A stretch of 64,000 nt of DNA from Rhodobacter huangdaonensis (lineage in GTDB: Bacteria; Pseudomonadota; Alphaproteobacteria; Rhodobacterales; Rhodobacteraceae): contig NZ_SAVA01000014.1 in NCBI RefSeq assembly GCF_004022465.1, positions 16,715 to 80,714 on the forward strand, written 5' to 3'. The notes under the pieces were generated by a model, which had not been told where the DNA came from, did no database searches, and worked only from the letters and a program-made list of their open reading frames with translations. A program made the position numbers and the translations under genes. Of this stretch, positions 36,589 through 45,363 are shown piece after piece (within the stretch, counting starts at the first letter, position 1; every line of letters starts with the position of its first letter).

Positions 36589-36842
36589 GCCATACGGCGC
36601 AGATGCTCCTCGGCGGTCTGGTCCTGCTGGCAGGGATCTATGGCATCGCGCATCTGCGCAGATGGCCGATGCGCCGGGCCTTTGCGGTTTTCGCGGCGCT
36701 CTGGGCGCTGGTCGCGGCGGTCAACCTCTGGGTCGGCGTCGCCCATGCGGGCTATGCGCTGGCCGAGGAGCTGCCGATCTTCGGGCTGGTCTTCGCGGTG
36801 CCCACCGCGCTTGCCTGGCTCGCCCTGCGGGGCCGGGCATGA
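36585..36842 (+). CDS. Small multi-pass membrane protein
   Basis: 85 aa with a GTG start overlapping the SDR stop. Three hydrophobic stretches are visible (MLLGGLVLLAGIYGIAHL, AVFAALWALVAAVNLWVG and PIFGLVFAVPTALAWLAL). No family recognised. The stop-start overlap makes translational coupling to the SDR likely and supports it as a real gene. Confidence 0.6.
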   Translation: MSHTAQMLLGGLVLLAGIYGIAHLRRWPMRRAFAVFAALWALVAAVNLWVGVAHAGYALAEELPIFGLVFAVPTALAWLALRGRA

Positions 36843-36935
36843 GCGCAGGGCCCAGCGCCGGCCGCGGTCGGATTCGGGCTCTTTGATCTTCGGGAAAATT
36901 CGGGGATGATGCCGCATCTCCCTCAGGAAAGTTTC

Positions 36936-38108
36936 ATGTCCAGCCTGTTCCAACGTCTCGCCCCGCCGGGCGCCCTGCGCAACCTCGGCCCCGAAGAAAC
37001 GCCCCGTGTCACCACGATGGAGCTGTTCTTCGATCTGGTCTATGTCTTCACCATCATCCAGCTTTCGCATTACCTGCTCGAGCACGCGAGCGCGCTCGGC
37101 GCGCTCGAATATGCGACGCTTTTCGCCGCGGTCTGGTGGGCGTGGAACTATACCGCCTGGGCGGCGAACTGGCTCAATCCCGATCATCCGAGCGGGCGGG
37201 TGCTGATGATCGTGCTGATGGGCTGCGCGCTGGTGATGGCCATCGCCGCGCCACAGGCCTTCGGGGCGCGGGCGGGGCTTTTCGTGCTGGCCTATGTCGC
37301 GATGGCGCTGATCCGGGCGGGCTATATGGCCGTCGTCTTCCGCGGTCAGGTGATGGGGCGCAACTACGCCCAGCTTGGCGCCTGGAGCGCGATCTCGGGC
37401 GTCTTCTGGATTGCCGGGGCGCTGAGCGAACCCATGCGGCTCGGGCTCTGGATCCTTGCCGTCGCGATCGACTATGCCGCACCCTATCTGGGCTACTGGC
37501 TGCCCGGTAAGGGCGCGACGCCGATGTCGAGCTGGACGCTGAAGGGGCTGCACCTGTTCGAGCGCAACCAGCTGATCTTCATCATCGCACTCGGCGAGTC
37601 GATCCTGCTGCTTGGCGGCTATCTTGCGGGCCACGAGATCCATGCCGACACCGCCCTTGCCGCGCTGATCGGCTTCTTGCTGATCGTCACGCTGTGGTGG
37701 ATCTATTTCGTCGATCTTGCCGAGCCGGGCGAACACCGCTTTCAGCACGAGACGGATCACACCAGCCTTGCGCGCGCGGGTCTGGCCTATGCCCATGGCG
37801 TGGCGGTCTGCGGCGCGATCGTCACCGCCGTCGCGATCGAGATGATCGTCGCGCATCCGCATGATCCGGTGCATGCCGAAACGGCGCTCATCGCCTTTGC
37901 CGGGCCGTCGCTGTTCCTGCTGGGCTGCACGATCTTCCATCGGGTCACTGCCGAGCGGCTGCGCGGGCTCTACCTGCTGGCGGTGGCGGCGCTGGCCGTC
38001 TGGAGCTGGGGCGCTCTCGGCCTGCATCTGAACGGGCTCTGGCTCGGGGCCGGGGTGCTGGCGATCCTGATGCTCATGGCCGGCCTCGCGCGTCGGAAGG
38101 CGGCCTGA
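36936..38108 (+). CDS. Low-temperature-requirement A (LtrA) family membrane protein
   Basis: 390 aa with many hydrophobic helices. Signatures of PF06772: ELFFDLVYVFTIIQLSHYL near the start, and HLFERNQLIFIIALGESIL in the middle. Function in bacteria is poorly known; the name comes from Listeria growth at low temperature. ATG 36936 has AGGAAAG upstream; an in-frame ATG 30 bp earlier is less well placed. The channel-like gene follows after 1 bp (TGAGATG). Confidence 0.9.
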   Translation: MSSLFQRLAPPGALRNLGPEETPRVTTMELFFDLVYVFTIIQLSHYLLEHASALGALEYATLFAAVWWAWNYTAWAANWLNPDHPSGRVLMIVLMGCALVMAIAAPQAFGARAGLFVLAYVAMALIRAGYMAVVFRGQVMGRNYAQLGAWSAISGVFWIAGALSEPMRLGLWILAVAIDYAAPYLGYWLPGKGATPMSSWTLKGLHLFERNQLIFIIALGESILLLGGYLAGHEIHADTALAALIGFLLIVTLWWIYFVDLAEPGEHRFQHETDHTSLARAGLAYAHGVAVCGAIVTAVAIEMIVAHPHDPVHAETALIAFAGPSLFLLGCTIFHRVTAERLRGLYLLAVAALAVWSWGALGLHLNGLWLGAGVLAILMLMAGLARRKAA

Positions 38109-38109
38109 G

Positions 38110-38763
38110 ATGCTGTCGCTGCCCGTCGCGCGAAACCGGGTTCTCGCGAGTGGCGCATTGCTCGCCGCGATCCTGATCCACAACCTGACCTACCCGCTCT
38201 CGGCCGCGGGCGGGGCATGGCCTGCGCTGTTCTACGGCTTTTACGCCTCGATCTTCGTCGTGGCGACATGGGCGCTGAGCGCGTCGAAGGGCATGCGGGC
38301 GGCGATGGCCGGTATCGGCCTTGTGACCCTCGTCGCGGGGCTGATGAATTCTTACGCTCCGACCGGGGGCACGGCGCTCGCGGTCTTTCTGAGCTCTATC
38401 GCGTATCACATCGGAATGATTGTGGTTCTGGCGCGCTACACATTCGGCGCGCGCACCGTGATGACCGATGTGCTCCTGTCGGCGACCTCGCTCTATCTGG
38501 TGATCGGCTCCGGCTTTGCCGCGCTGCTGTCCCTTGTCGAATGGAGCGCGCCGGGCTCGTTCGTGGCGAGTTCCGGTGCCCCCGTCGGCTGGCAGCAGAT
38601 GCTGTATTTCAGCTATGTGACGATGACGACCGTCGGCTATGGCGACATCACGCCCGTGGGGTTTTACGCCCAGTCGTTTGCCTCATTCGAGGCCATCGGC
38701 GGCACGCTCTACTCGGTCCTTCTGCTCTCGCGGCTGGTCGGATTGCATACCAGCCGCGTCTAG
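38110..38763 (+). CDS. Potassium-channel-like membrane protein
   Basis: 217 aa. Four or five hydrophobic helices are followed by a pore loop with the K+ filter signature MTTVGYGD and a final helix, so it matches the Ion_trans_2 module. No cytoplasmic regulatory domain follows; the protein ends soon after the last helix. Direct linkage to LtrA suggests a shared membrane or ion-homeostasis role, which is inference. Confidence 0.85.
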   Translation: MLSLPVARNRVLASGALLAAILIHNLTYPLSAAGGAWPALFYGFYASIFVVATWALSASKGMRAAMAGIGLVTLVAGLMNSYAPTGGTALAVFLSSIAYHIGMIVVLARYTFGARTVMTDVLLSATSLYLVIGSGFAALLSLVEWSAPGSFVASSGAPVGWQQMLYFSYVTMTTVGYGDITPVGFYAQSFASFEAIGGTLYSVLLLSRLVGLHTSRV

Positions 38764-38774
38764 CGGCTGGTATG
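38746..38774. terminator. 12-bp perfect stem at the end of the channel gene
   Basis: CATACCAGCCGC (38746-38757) pairs exactly with GCGGCTGGTATG (38763-38774) around a 5-base loop that contains most of the stop codon. No T-tract follows, so termination is likely but not certain. Confidence 0.55.
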
Positions 38775-38811
38775 TCCGGTCCGGTCTCGTCCGGGGCGGC
38801 CGCGCGGCGGC

Positions 38812-41673
38812 TCAGTCTTCGGGCAGGGGCGGCGGGGGCTCGGCGCCGGTCGCGCGCCAATGGGCGTCGATCTGCCGGTTGAGCCAGGCAAGGCCGGTGA
38901 GGGCGAGGCCGAGCCCGACGAAGGAGGCGACGCGGGTCAGCCCCGACAGCCCAGCCATGTCGATCAGGAACACCTTGGCGATGGTCAGCGCCACCCCCGT
39001 CATCGCGATCCGGCGCAGCGTCAGCGAGCGGCGCGGCACGGCAGCGACAAGCAGCGCGAGCGCGGCCGCGAGCAGCGCGATGGTGTAGCTGTAAAGCTCG
39101 CCATCCGAGGGGCCGGGCAGCGACAGGTCCGTCCCGCGCCACAGCCGCCGGATCTCGAGCCAGCCCCAGATCAGGGTGGCAAGGCCGGCACCGGCGGCGA
39201 GGCCGGGGCGCAGCAGGCGGGCGCGGGGCCGTCCGGGCGCGCCGAGGAAGACCGCCCCCGCGGCAAGCGTCGCGGCGAGCGGCCAGAAGGCGAGCGCGAG
39301 GCTGTCGAGAAGCGGCGGGCCAAGCACCAGATCGGCCCCCCAGTCGAGCATGTCGACGAGATCGCCCGCCAGCGCCCCGAGTGCGCCGAGCGCGGCAAGC
39401 CCGCTCAGCCCGGCAATGACGCCGCGCAGCCAGCGGACCGCCCGCCCGCTGGTCGGCATCCGCCAGATCTGCCCGAAGGCCGCGCCGCACCAGATCGCGG
39501 CGCTGAGCCCGGCGAACCAATGCGTGTGGGTGTCCCGGTCGGGGATCAGCCGCGCGATGGTCAGCGTGACGAAAAGCGCGACCGTGGTCATCAGCGCCGA
39601 CTCGAGCACTGCGCGCAGCCCCGCGCGCTCGGGGCGGGCCAGGCGGCGGGCGGCCTCGAAGGCGGCGATCGGGCCGAGGTGGCTGAGCCCGAAGGCGGGC
39701 CAGCTTGCCCCGTACAGGCTCCAGTCGAAGCCCGGATCGGCAAGCAGCCGGTAGCCGATCACCGCCACGCCAAGCTGCGCCACCCAACCCATCAGCGGCA
39801 GCCGGAAGCGGCGGTCGGTCAGCGTGGCCAGCACGACAAGCAGCGCAAGGCCCAGCGTCAGCGCCGCCTTGGTGAGCAGGATGAAGAAGGCGAGCGCAAT
39901 CAGCAGCACCGCGGCCGCGGCGAAAAGGCCAAGATCGCGGGGCAGGGCCTCGCCGCCCATCCGGGCGCGGCGCTCGGCGAACAGCACCATCAGCGCCGCC
40001 ATCGCGATCACCACGAGCGACCAGGGGCCGGGCCCGAGGAAGAGTCCCGGCGCCCAGAAGAACTCGAGCGCGAAGATCGTCGCGGTGCCGAGTTTCGCCG
40101 CCCCAAAGGCCCAGAACATCGGGTCGGCCTCGCCGCTGGCGCGCGCATAGCGCAGCCGCGCGAAGGCAAGGGCGGAAAGCGCTGCGCCGGCAAGGGCGAG
40201 CGCCCAGAGCGTCGGCGGCAGCGGGATCTCGGCGCCCGGCGCCGCATTGAGCGCGGCGAAGAGCCCCTCGAACAGCGGGCCCGCGCGCATCGGCTCGATG
40301 ATCAGCGCAAGGAGGAAGCCAAGCGCCGGCAGTGCGGCGAGCGCATCGAGCGCCGGGGCGCGGTGGAGCCACAGGCTGGCCGCCGCGAACAGCACGACGA
40401 GCAGCGCAAAGCCGATGCCGGATTCGGCCGGGCTCGTGGCGCCCGCGACGATCATCAGCCCGGCGATGGTGGCGATGGCGGCGCCCGCCGCGGCGATCAG
40501 CGTCGGCACCTCGGGCCTCGGGCCGCGGAAAAGTCCGGTGACGGGCGCGCCGGTGTGGCGCGGCGTCAGGTGGCGCTCGGGGAAGGTCAGCGCGGCAAAG
40601 GCCAGCACCAGCGCCGCCCCGGCAAGGCCCGGGGTGAAGGGAACGGAGCCCCAGAGCAGCACGAGGCCAAAACTCGCGACGGCAAGCGCGAGCGCCGAGA
40701 CCCAGCCCCAGCGGCGGAAACTGTCGATCGCCAGACCGGCAAGGCCGACGAGCGGGAAGTAGCCGTAGAAGAGACGTGCGCCATCCGGGCCGCCGCCGAT
40801 CAGGAAGGGCGCGGCGCCGGCGCCGATCAGCCCGATCGCGGACAGCACCGGCCCGTAGAACCAGCCGAGCAGCACGGTGGCGGCCGAGATCAGCGCCAGC
40901 CCGGCCAGTGCCACGCCGGGCCCGATCAGGCCATAAAGCGCATGCGCTGCCGCCATCGCGATGAACATCACCACCGCCCCCGCGCCCGACAGCGTCGAGG
41001 GCAGGGCGCGCGTCGCAGGCGTCACCACATCGCCGGTGCGGCGCCGGATCGCCTCGCCGCCCCCGATCAGGCCAAGGCCGAGCGCGAGCGCGCCGAGCAC
41101 GCGCAAGGGCGGCGTCAGAAGGCCCTTCTCGACGCCATATTGCACCATGAAGAGCCCGCCGAGGATCAGCGACAGCGCGGCGATGGCGAGGGTCCAGTTC
41201 GTGCGCAGCCAGGCGGCGACAGGGGCAAGCGCGCCCGGCCCGGGGGCGGATGCCCCGGCCGGCGGCGCCACGGATTGCGGCAGCGGCGGCGGCAGCGGTC
41301 GTTCCGGCGCCGGCGCCTCGGCGGCGATGAGCCCGGGCGCGACAGGCGCCGCCGCCGGCTCCTCCGTCGCGGCGATGGTGTCCGGCCAGAGCACAGGCGC
41401 CGGCGCCGGCGCCTCGGCGGCGATGAGCCCGGGCGCGACAGGCGCCGCCGCCGGCTCCTCCGTCGCGGCGATGGTGTCCGGCCAGAGCACAGGCGCCGGC
41501 GCCGGCGCATCGGCCCGGGGGGCGGCGGCTTTCAGCGCGGCGATCTCTTCCTCGAGCCGGCGCACCCGGCCGCGCAGCGCCGGCACGAGGAACAGCAGCA
41601 CCGGCAGGCCGATGCCCACCATCGCGCCATAGGCGATCCCGAAAATGATCAGAAAAAACTCGAAATCGTCCAT
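38812..41673 (-). CDS. DUF2339 giant multi-pass membrane protein
   Basis: 953 aa. An N-terminal helix, a short coiled coil (RVRRLEEEIAALKA) and a Pro/Ala-rich linker (about residues 50-140) precede some 25 or more hydrophobic helices. Motifs such as GGLFMVQYGVEKGLL and the repeated helix pairs fit DUF2339. Function is unknown in the family. The linker contains a perfect 96 bp tandem duplication. The start at 41673 lies just before the first helix (DDFEFFLIIFGIAYG). Confidence 0.88.
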   Translation of the reverse strand: MDDFEFFLIIFGIAYGAMVGIGLPVLLFLVPALRGRVRRLEEEIAALKAAAPRADAPAPAPVLWPDTIAATEEPAAAPVAPGLIAAEAPAPAPVLWPDTIAATEEPAAAPVAPGLIAAEAPAPERPLPPPLPQSVAPPAGASAPGPGALAPVAAWLRTNWTLAIAALSLILGGLFMVQYGVEKGLLTPPLRVLGALALGLGLIGGGEAIRRRTGDVVTPATRALPSTLSGAGAVVMFIAMAAAHALYGLIGPGVALAGLALISAATVLLGWFYGPVLSAIGLIGAGAAPFLIGGGPDGARLFYGYFPLVGLAGLAIDSFRRWGWVSALALAVASFGLVLLWGSVPFTPGLAGAALVLAFAALTFPERHLTPRHTGAPVTGLFRGPRPEVPTLIAAAGAAIATIAGLMIVAGATSPAESGIGFALLVVLFAAASLWLHRAPALDALAALPALGFLLALIIEPMRAGPLFEGLFAALNAAPGAEIPLPPTLWALALAGAALSALAFARLRYARASGEADPMFWAFGAAKLGTATIFALEFFWAPGLFLGPGPWSLVVIAMAALMVLFAERRARMGGEALPRDLGLFAAAAVLLIALAFFILLTKAALTLGLALLVVLATLTDRRFRLPLMGWVAQLGVAVIGYRLLADPGFDWSLYGASWPAFGLSHLGPIAAFEAARRLARPERAGLRAVLESALMTTVALFVTLTIARLIPDRDTHTHWFAGLSAAIWCGAAFGQIWRMPTSGRAVRWLRGVIAGLSGLAALGALGALAGDLVDMLDWGADLVLGPPLLDSLALAFWPLAATLAAGAVFLGAPGRPRARLLRPGLAAGAGLATLIWGWLEIRRLWRGTDLSLPGPSDGELYSYTIALLAAALALLVAAVPRRSLTLRRIAMTGVALTIAKVFLIDMAGLSGLTRVASFVGLGLALTGLAWLNRQIDAHWRATGAEPPPPLPED
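41311..41502 (-). repeat. Perfect 2 x 96 bp in-frame tandem duplication
   Basis: Two identical 96 bp units (41311-41406 and 41407-41502) encode two copies of a 32-residue block containing APVLWPDTIAATEEP and APGLIAAEAPAP within the DUF2339 linker. No mismatch was seen, which suggests recent origin. Confidence 0.92.
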
Positions 41674-41974
41674 GCGCAACTCCAATGCTGACGGCCAGAA
41701 TATCGGGCCACCCCGGCCGGAGCAATCGCCCAAAAGCGCCGCGCCGTCCTCTGTCCTGCATGAAGTTCCGCCCGCAAGGGTTTGATCCGGCGCTGGCAAC
41801 GCGAGATGCCCGTTGATGGGGAAACCGGCCGTGGGGCCTCTGGCGCACAGCCTCTGCGCTTGAGCAAACACACGGGGCCGGTTGCAGAGACGCGGTGTCA
41901 ATGGCTAGCTATGTGGCGAACGGGACCGGCGCCGGAGCCTCAGCTCCGGCCGCTGCAGCCCGAGGAGCAATGAC
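41674..41974. promoter_or_regulatory. Divergent intergenic region with a leader hairpin
   Basis: 301 bp between the DUF2339 and monooxygenase starts. No gene is supported. A perfect hairpin GCCGGAGC-CTCA-GCTCCGGC (41931-41950) stands 24 bp before the monooxygenase ATG, upstream of its ribosome site GAGGAG. A weak promoter-like pair (TTGCAG at 41882, TAGCTA at 41906) precedes it. Confidence 0.45.
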
Positions 41975-42994
41975 ATGAAAAACATCGGTTTCCTGTCCTT
42001 CGGACATTGGTCGGCGCAGCGTGGCTCGGCGACCCGGACCGCTTCCGACGCGCTGTTGCAGGCGATCGACCTGGCCGTCGCCGCCGAGGAGCTTGGTCTC
42101 GACGGCGCCTATTTCCGCGTCCACCACTTCGCCCGCCAGCACGCGAGCCCGTTCCCGCTGCTCTCGGCCGTCGCTGCCCGCACCTCGAAGATCGAGATCG
42201 GCACCGGCGTCATCGACATGCGCTATGAGAACCCGCTCTACATGGCGGAAGAGGCGGGGGCGGCCGACCTGATCAGCGGCGGCCGGCTGCAGCTTGGCAT
42301 CAGCCGCGGCAGCCCCGAGCAGGTGATCGAGGGCTGGCGCTATTTCGGCTATGCGCCCGAGGAGGGCGAGACCGACGCCGACATGGGCCGCCGTCACGCG
42401 CAGGTCTTCCTCGAGATGATCGAGGGCCATGGCTTTGCCGAGCCGAACCCGCGGCCGATGTTCCCGAACCCGCCCGGAAAGCTGCGGCTCGAACCCTATT
42501 CGGAAGGGCTGCGCGACCGGATCTGGTGGGGGGCGGGCTCGAACAAGACGGCCGAATGGGCGGCGATGCTGGGGATGAACCTGCAAAGCTCGACGCTGAA
42601 GGATGACGAGACCGGCGAGCCGTTCCACGTCCAGCAGGCACAGCAGATCCGCGCCTATCGCGAGGCCTGGAAGGCTGCGGGCCATACCCGCAAGCCGCGG
42701 GTTTCGGTCAGCCGCTCGATCTTCGCGCTGACGAATGACGAGGACCGGATGTATTTCGGCCACGGCGGCAGCGAGGATGACCAGGTGGGCTTCATCGAGC
42801 GGCAGCGCTCGATCTTCGGCCGCTCTTATGCCGACGAGCCCGACAAGCTGGTCGAGCAACTGAGGCAGGACGAGGCGATCGCCGAGGCGGACACGCTGCT
42901 GCTGACGGTGCCGAACTCGCTCGGTGTCGCGTACAACACCCATGTGATCGAGAGCATCCTGAAGCATGTCGCGCCGGCCCTCGGCTGGCGCTGA
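41975..42994 (+). CDS. Luciferase-like (LLM class) flavin-dependent oxidoreductase
   Basis: 339 aa TIM-barrel protein of the bacterial luciferase superfamily. MKNIGFLSFGHW, AEELGLDGAYFRVHHFA, IEIGTGVIDMRYENPLYMAEEAG and GRLQLGISRGSPEQ are typical of FMN-dependent monooxygenases or F420-like folds. The substrate is not predictable. It is monocistronic, with the TetR gene converging from the other side. Confidence 0.9.
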   Translation: MKNIGFLSFGHWSAQRGSATRTASDALLQAIDLAVAAEELGLDGAYFRVHHFARQHASPFPLLSAVAARTSKIEIGTGVIDMRYENPLYMAEEAGAADLISGGRLQLGISRGSPEQVIEGWRYFGYAPEEGETDADMGRRHAQVFLEMIEGHGFAEPNPRPMFPNPPGKLRLEPYSEGLRDRIWWGAGSNKTAEWAAMLGMNLQSSTLKDDETGEPFHVQQAQQIRAYREAWKAAGHTRKPRVSVSRSIFALTNDEDRMYFGHGGSEDDQVGFIERQRSIFGRSYADEPDKLVEQLRQDEAIAEADTLLLTVPNSLGVAYNTHVIESILKHVAPALGWR

Positions 42995-43050
42995 GCCGGC
43001 CCTTCCGGCGCGCCCCCGGCGAGGGGCGTGCCGGCGTGGCACCGGGCCGG

Positions 43051-43668
43051 TTAGGCCGCGCTGCCGTTGCGGCGCAGCGAGGCGATATGGTGGTGCAGCA
43101 GCTTTGCGCCGAGGGTGTCGAGCGGGAAGGCCCGGTCGGAGCGCAGCCATTCGTTCAGGAGCCCGTTGAACATCACCATCAGCGAGACCGCCACCTCGTC
43201 GGGGGTCAGCTCGTCGGTCAGCTGGCCGGCCTCGCCGGCGCGGGCGAGAAGGCGCTGGAACACCCGCCACAGTTCGACATTCGCCTCCGCCAGCCAGGCC
43301 GCCGTTTCCTCGGTCATCGCCGCGTTCGACATGATCCGGTGCATCCGCTGCTGGGACTTGTCCGCGGCGAAGACCGACAGGAAGCGGGTGCCGGAACATT
43401 CGAGGAATGCAAGCGGATCGGTCAGGTCGGCCTGCTCCGACGCTTCCCGGATCAGCGCGAGCTGCGGCGCGGTGGTGCGTTCGTAAAGCGCGCTCAGCAC
43501 CGCGGTCTTGTCCCTGAAATGCCAGTAGAATGCGCCACGGGTGACGCCCGCGGCCCGGGCGATCTGTTCAAGCGTGGTGCGCGCGATCCCTTGCTCGGCA
43601 AAAAGCACCTCCGCGGCCTCGAGAATCTTCAGCCGGGTCTGTTCGGCATCTGCCTTGCATCGTCTCAC
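43051..43668 (-). CDS. TetR/AcrR-family repressor of the RND pump
   Basis: 205 aa. N-terminal HTH with LKILEAAEVLFAEQGIARTT and AAGVTRGAFYWHFRDKTAVL, the pattern of AcrR/TtgR/MexR-type pump repressors; the rest is the ligand-binding helical domain. The start is GTG at 43668 with GGAGGAG six bases upstream. It is divergent from the outer-membrane factor gene, with an AcrR-like operator between them, so it most likely represses the pump and releases on binding its substrates. Confidence 0.92.
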   Translation of the reverse strand: MRRCKADAEQTRLKILEAAEVLFAEQGIARTTLEQIARAAGVTRGAFYWHFRDKTAVLSALYERTTAPQLALIREASEQADLTDPLAFLECSGTRFLSVFAADKSQQRMHRIMSNAAMTEETAAWLAEANVELWRVFQRLLARAGEAGQLTDELTPDEVAVSLMVMFNGLLNEWLRSDRAFPLDTLGAKLLHHHIASLRRNGSAA

Positions 43669-43832
43669 ACTGTGCTCCTCCGGTTCTGCCTGTGGCGTGC
43701 CCCTGCGACCGATGGGGTGAACCGGGCAGATTTTCATCGTCAGAACGGGCATGGCCGTTCACGAAACGCACATCTGTTCCTCACGTGTCACAGCCTGCGC
43801 GTCAAGATCACCTTATGCCGCAATTCGTTATT

Positions 43833-43856
43833 TACATCCATACGTGAATGTATGTA
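43833..43856. promoter_or_regulatory. AcrR-type 24-bp operator
   Basis: A 24-bp near-palindrome whose right half is GTGAATGTATGTA and left half TACATCCATAC. As I remember it, the E. coli AcrR operator differs at only three positions. It lies 77 bp before the pump operon start and 165 bp from the TetR start, overlapping the TATGTA hexamer, a possible -10. Confidence 0.75.
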
Positions 43857-43933
43857 GCTCTGCCACTGTCGAGCGAACAAGGGGGCGGGCGGTCGCAGGA
43901 CTGCGCGGCCGCACCCATCAGCAGGAATGAGAT

Positions 43934-45328
43934 ATGGCTGTGAATCTGTCTGAACCTTCGGGGCGCGCGCCGTCGCGCCGGTCTTTCCTGTGGGGCGCGG
44001 CGTCCTGCCTGGCCCTCGCGGGCTGTGCGGATGTTGCCTATGAGTCCCCCAAGGCCTCGGTCGCGGACCGCTTCGACGGCGCGGCGCCGGCGCGCGGGGA
44101 CGAGGCGCAGGCCCGCAACTGGTGGCTCGCCTTTCGCGATGACGAACTGAACCGGCTGGTTGCCGCAGGGCAGGCGCGCAACCTCGATGTCCAGCAGGCC
44201 CTCGCCGCGATCGAGGAGGCCCGTGCCGCCGCCGATGCCACGGGGGCGGCCGATCTGCCGCAGGTTTCGGGCTCGGCCGCCGCGACGCGCGGGGACCAGC
44301 AGGGCACCGGCACGCGCGGGACGACATCGGCGGGGCTCGGCGTCAGCTGGCTGCTCGATATCTTCGGGGCGAACCGCAACAGCCGCAAGGCGGCGGCGGC
44401 GCGGCTCGACGCGGCCTATCTCTCGGCCGATGTCGCGCGGCTGATGATGGAAAGCGCCATCGCCCAGGCCTATGTCGCGCTGCGCTACCATCAGGAAAGC
44501 ATCGCGCTGACCAAGCGCTCGATCACGAGCCGCAAGCGCAGCCTCGAGCTGACCAAGGCCCAGGTCGAGGCGGGCGATGCCTCGCGGCTCGACCAGATCC
44601 AGGCCGAGCAGCTGGTGGCCGAGGGCGAGGCGCAGCTGCCGGCCTTCGAGACCGGCTTCGATCAGGCGCTGGCCCAGCTTGCGACGCTGACCGCCGAGCG
44701 CAGCGCGACGCTGCGGCCGCGGCTGCAGCGCGGCGCGGCGCAACCGAAGCCGCGCTTCAAGGCAAGCGTCGGCGTGCCCGCCCAGGTGGTCGCGGCGCGT
44801 CCCGACGTGCGCATGGCCGAGCGCGCCTATGCCGCCGCGGCCTTTGAGGTGGGGGTGGCGAAGGCGGCCTTCTACCCCTCCGTCTCGCTCTCGGGCTCGA
44901 TCACGCCGACCGACATCCGCCACGGCGGCTCGATCAGCTACTGGGCCGTCGGCCCGCAGATCGACCTGCCGATCTTCACCGGCGGTGCGAACCGGGCCAA
45001 TCTGAAGGGGGCCGAGGCGCGCGCGGTGCAGGCGAAGCTCGCCTGGGAAGCCGCGGTGCTGACCGCGATCGAGGAAATCGAGAGCGGGCTTGCCGCCTAT
45101 AACCGTGACGGCCGGGCGATTGCCGCGCAAAGCCGGCTGGTGAGCACCAGCGCCGAGGCGGTCGATCTGTCGCGCGCCAATTTCAGCTATGGCGAGGGCA
45201 GCTTCATGTCCGTCCTCGACGCCGAGCGCAGCTATCTCACGGCGCAGGAGGGCCTTGCCGCGGCCGAGCGTCAGCGCGCCTCCGACTTCATCACCCTCAG
45301 CGTCGCCGCCGCCGGCAGCACCCGCTGA
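43934..45328 (+). CDS. NodT/OprM-family outer-membrane efflux lipoprotein
   Basis: 464 aa TolC-like channel. The N-terminus has a basic region with twin arginines (SRRSFLWG), a hydrophobic core and lipobox LALAGC, with lipidation at Cys31. Two outer-membrane efflux repeats with long coiled coils follow (AQVEAGDASRLDQIQAEQLV; FSYGEGSFMSVLDAERSYL). It forms the outer duct of the RND pump encoded next. In many such operons this gene is last; here it comes first. Confidence 0.92.
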   Translation: MAVNLSEPSGRAPSRRSFLWGAASCLALAGCADVAYESPKASVADRFDGAAPARGDEAQARNWWLAFRDDELNRLVAAGQARNLDVQQALAAIEEARAAADATGAADLPQVSGSAAATRGDQQGTGTRGTTSAGLGVSWLLDIFGANRNSRKAAAARLDAAYLSADVARLMMESAIAQAYVALRYHQESIALTKRSITSRKRSLELTKAQVEAGDASRLDQIQAEQLVAEGEAQLPAFETGFDQALAQLATLTAERSATLRPRLQRGAAQPKPRFKASVGVPAQVVAARPDVRMAERAYAAAAFEVGVAKAAFYPSVSLSGSITPTDIRHGGSISYWAVGPQIDLPIFTGGANRANLKGAEARAVQAKLAWEAAVLTAIEEIESGLAAYNRDGRAIAAQSRLVSTSAEAVDLSRANFSYGEGSFMSVLDAERSYLTAQEGLAAAERQRASDFITLSVAAAGSTR

Positions 45329-45363
45329 GCCGTCCCTCCTCCCCAGTTCCGAAGGTCCGCCTC

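Noticed and set aside
41281..41510. DUF2339 linker repeat as a CRISPR-like or mobile repeat
   Set aside because: The units are contiguous, in frame and code for a Pro/Ala linker, so it is a simple coding tandem duplication.
43832..45130. Minus-strand frame opposite the outer-membrane efflux gene
   Set aside because: Antisense shadow; the plus-strand product has a lipobox and clear TolC-like repeats.
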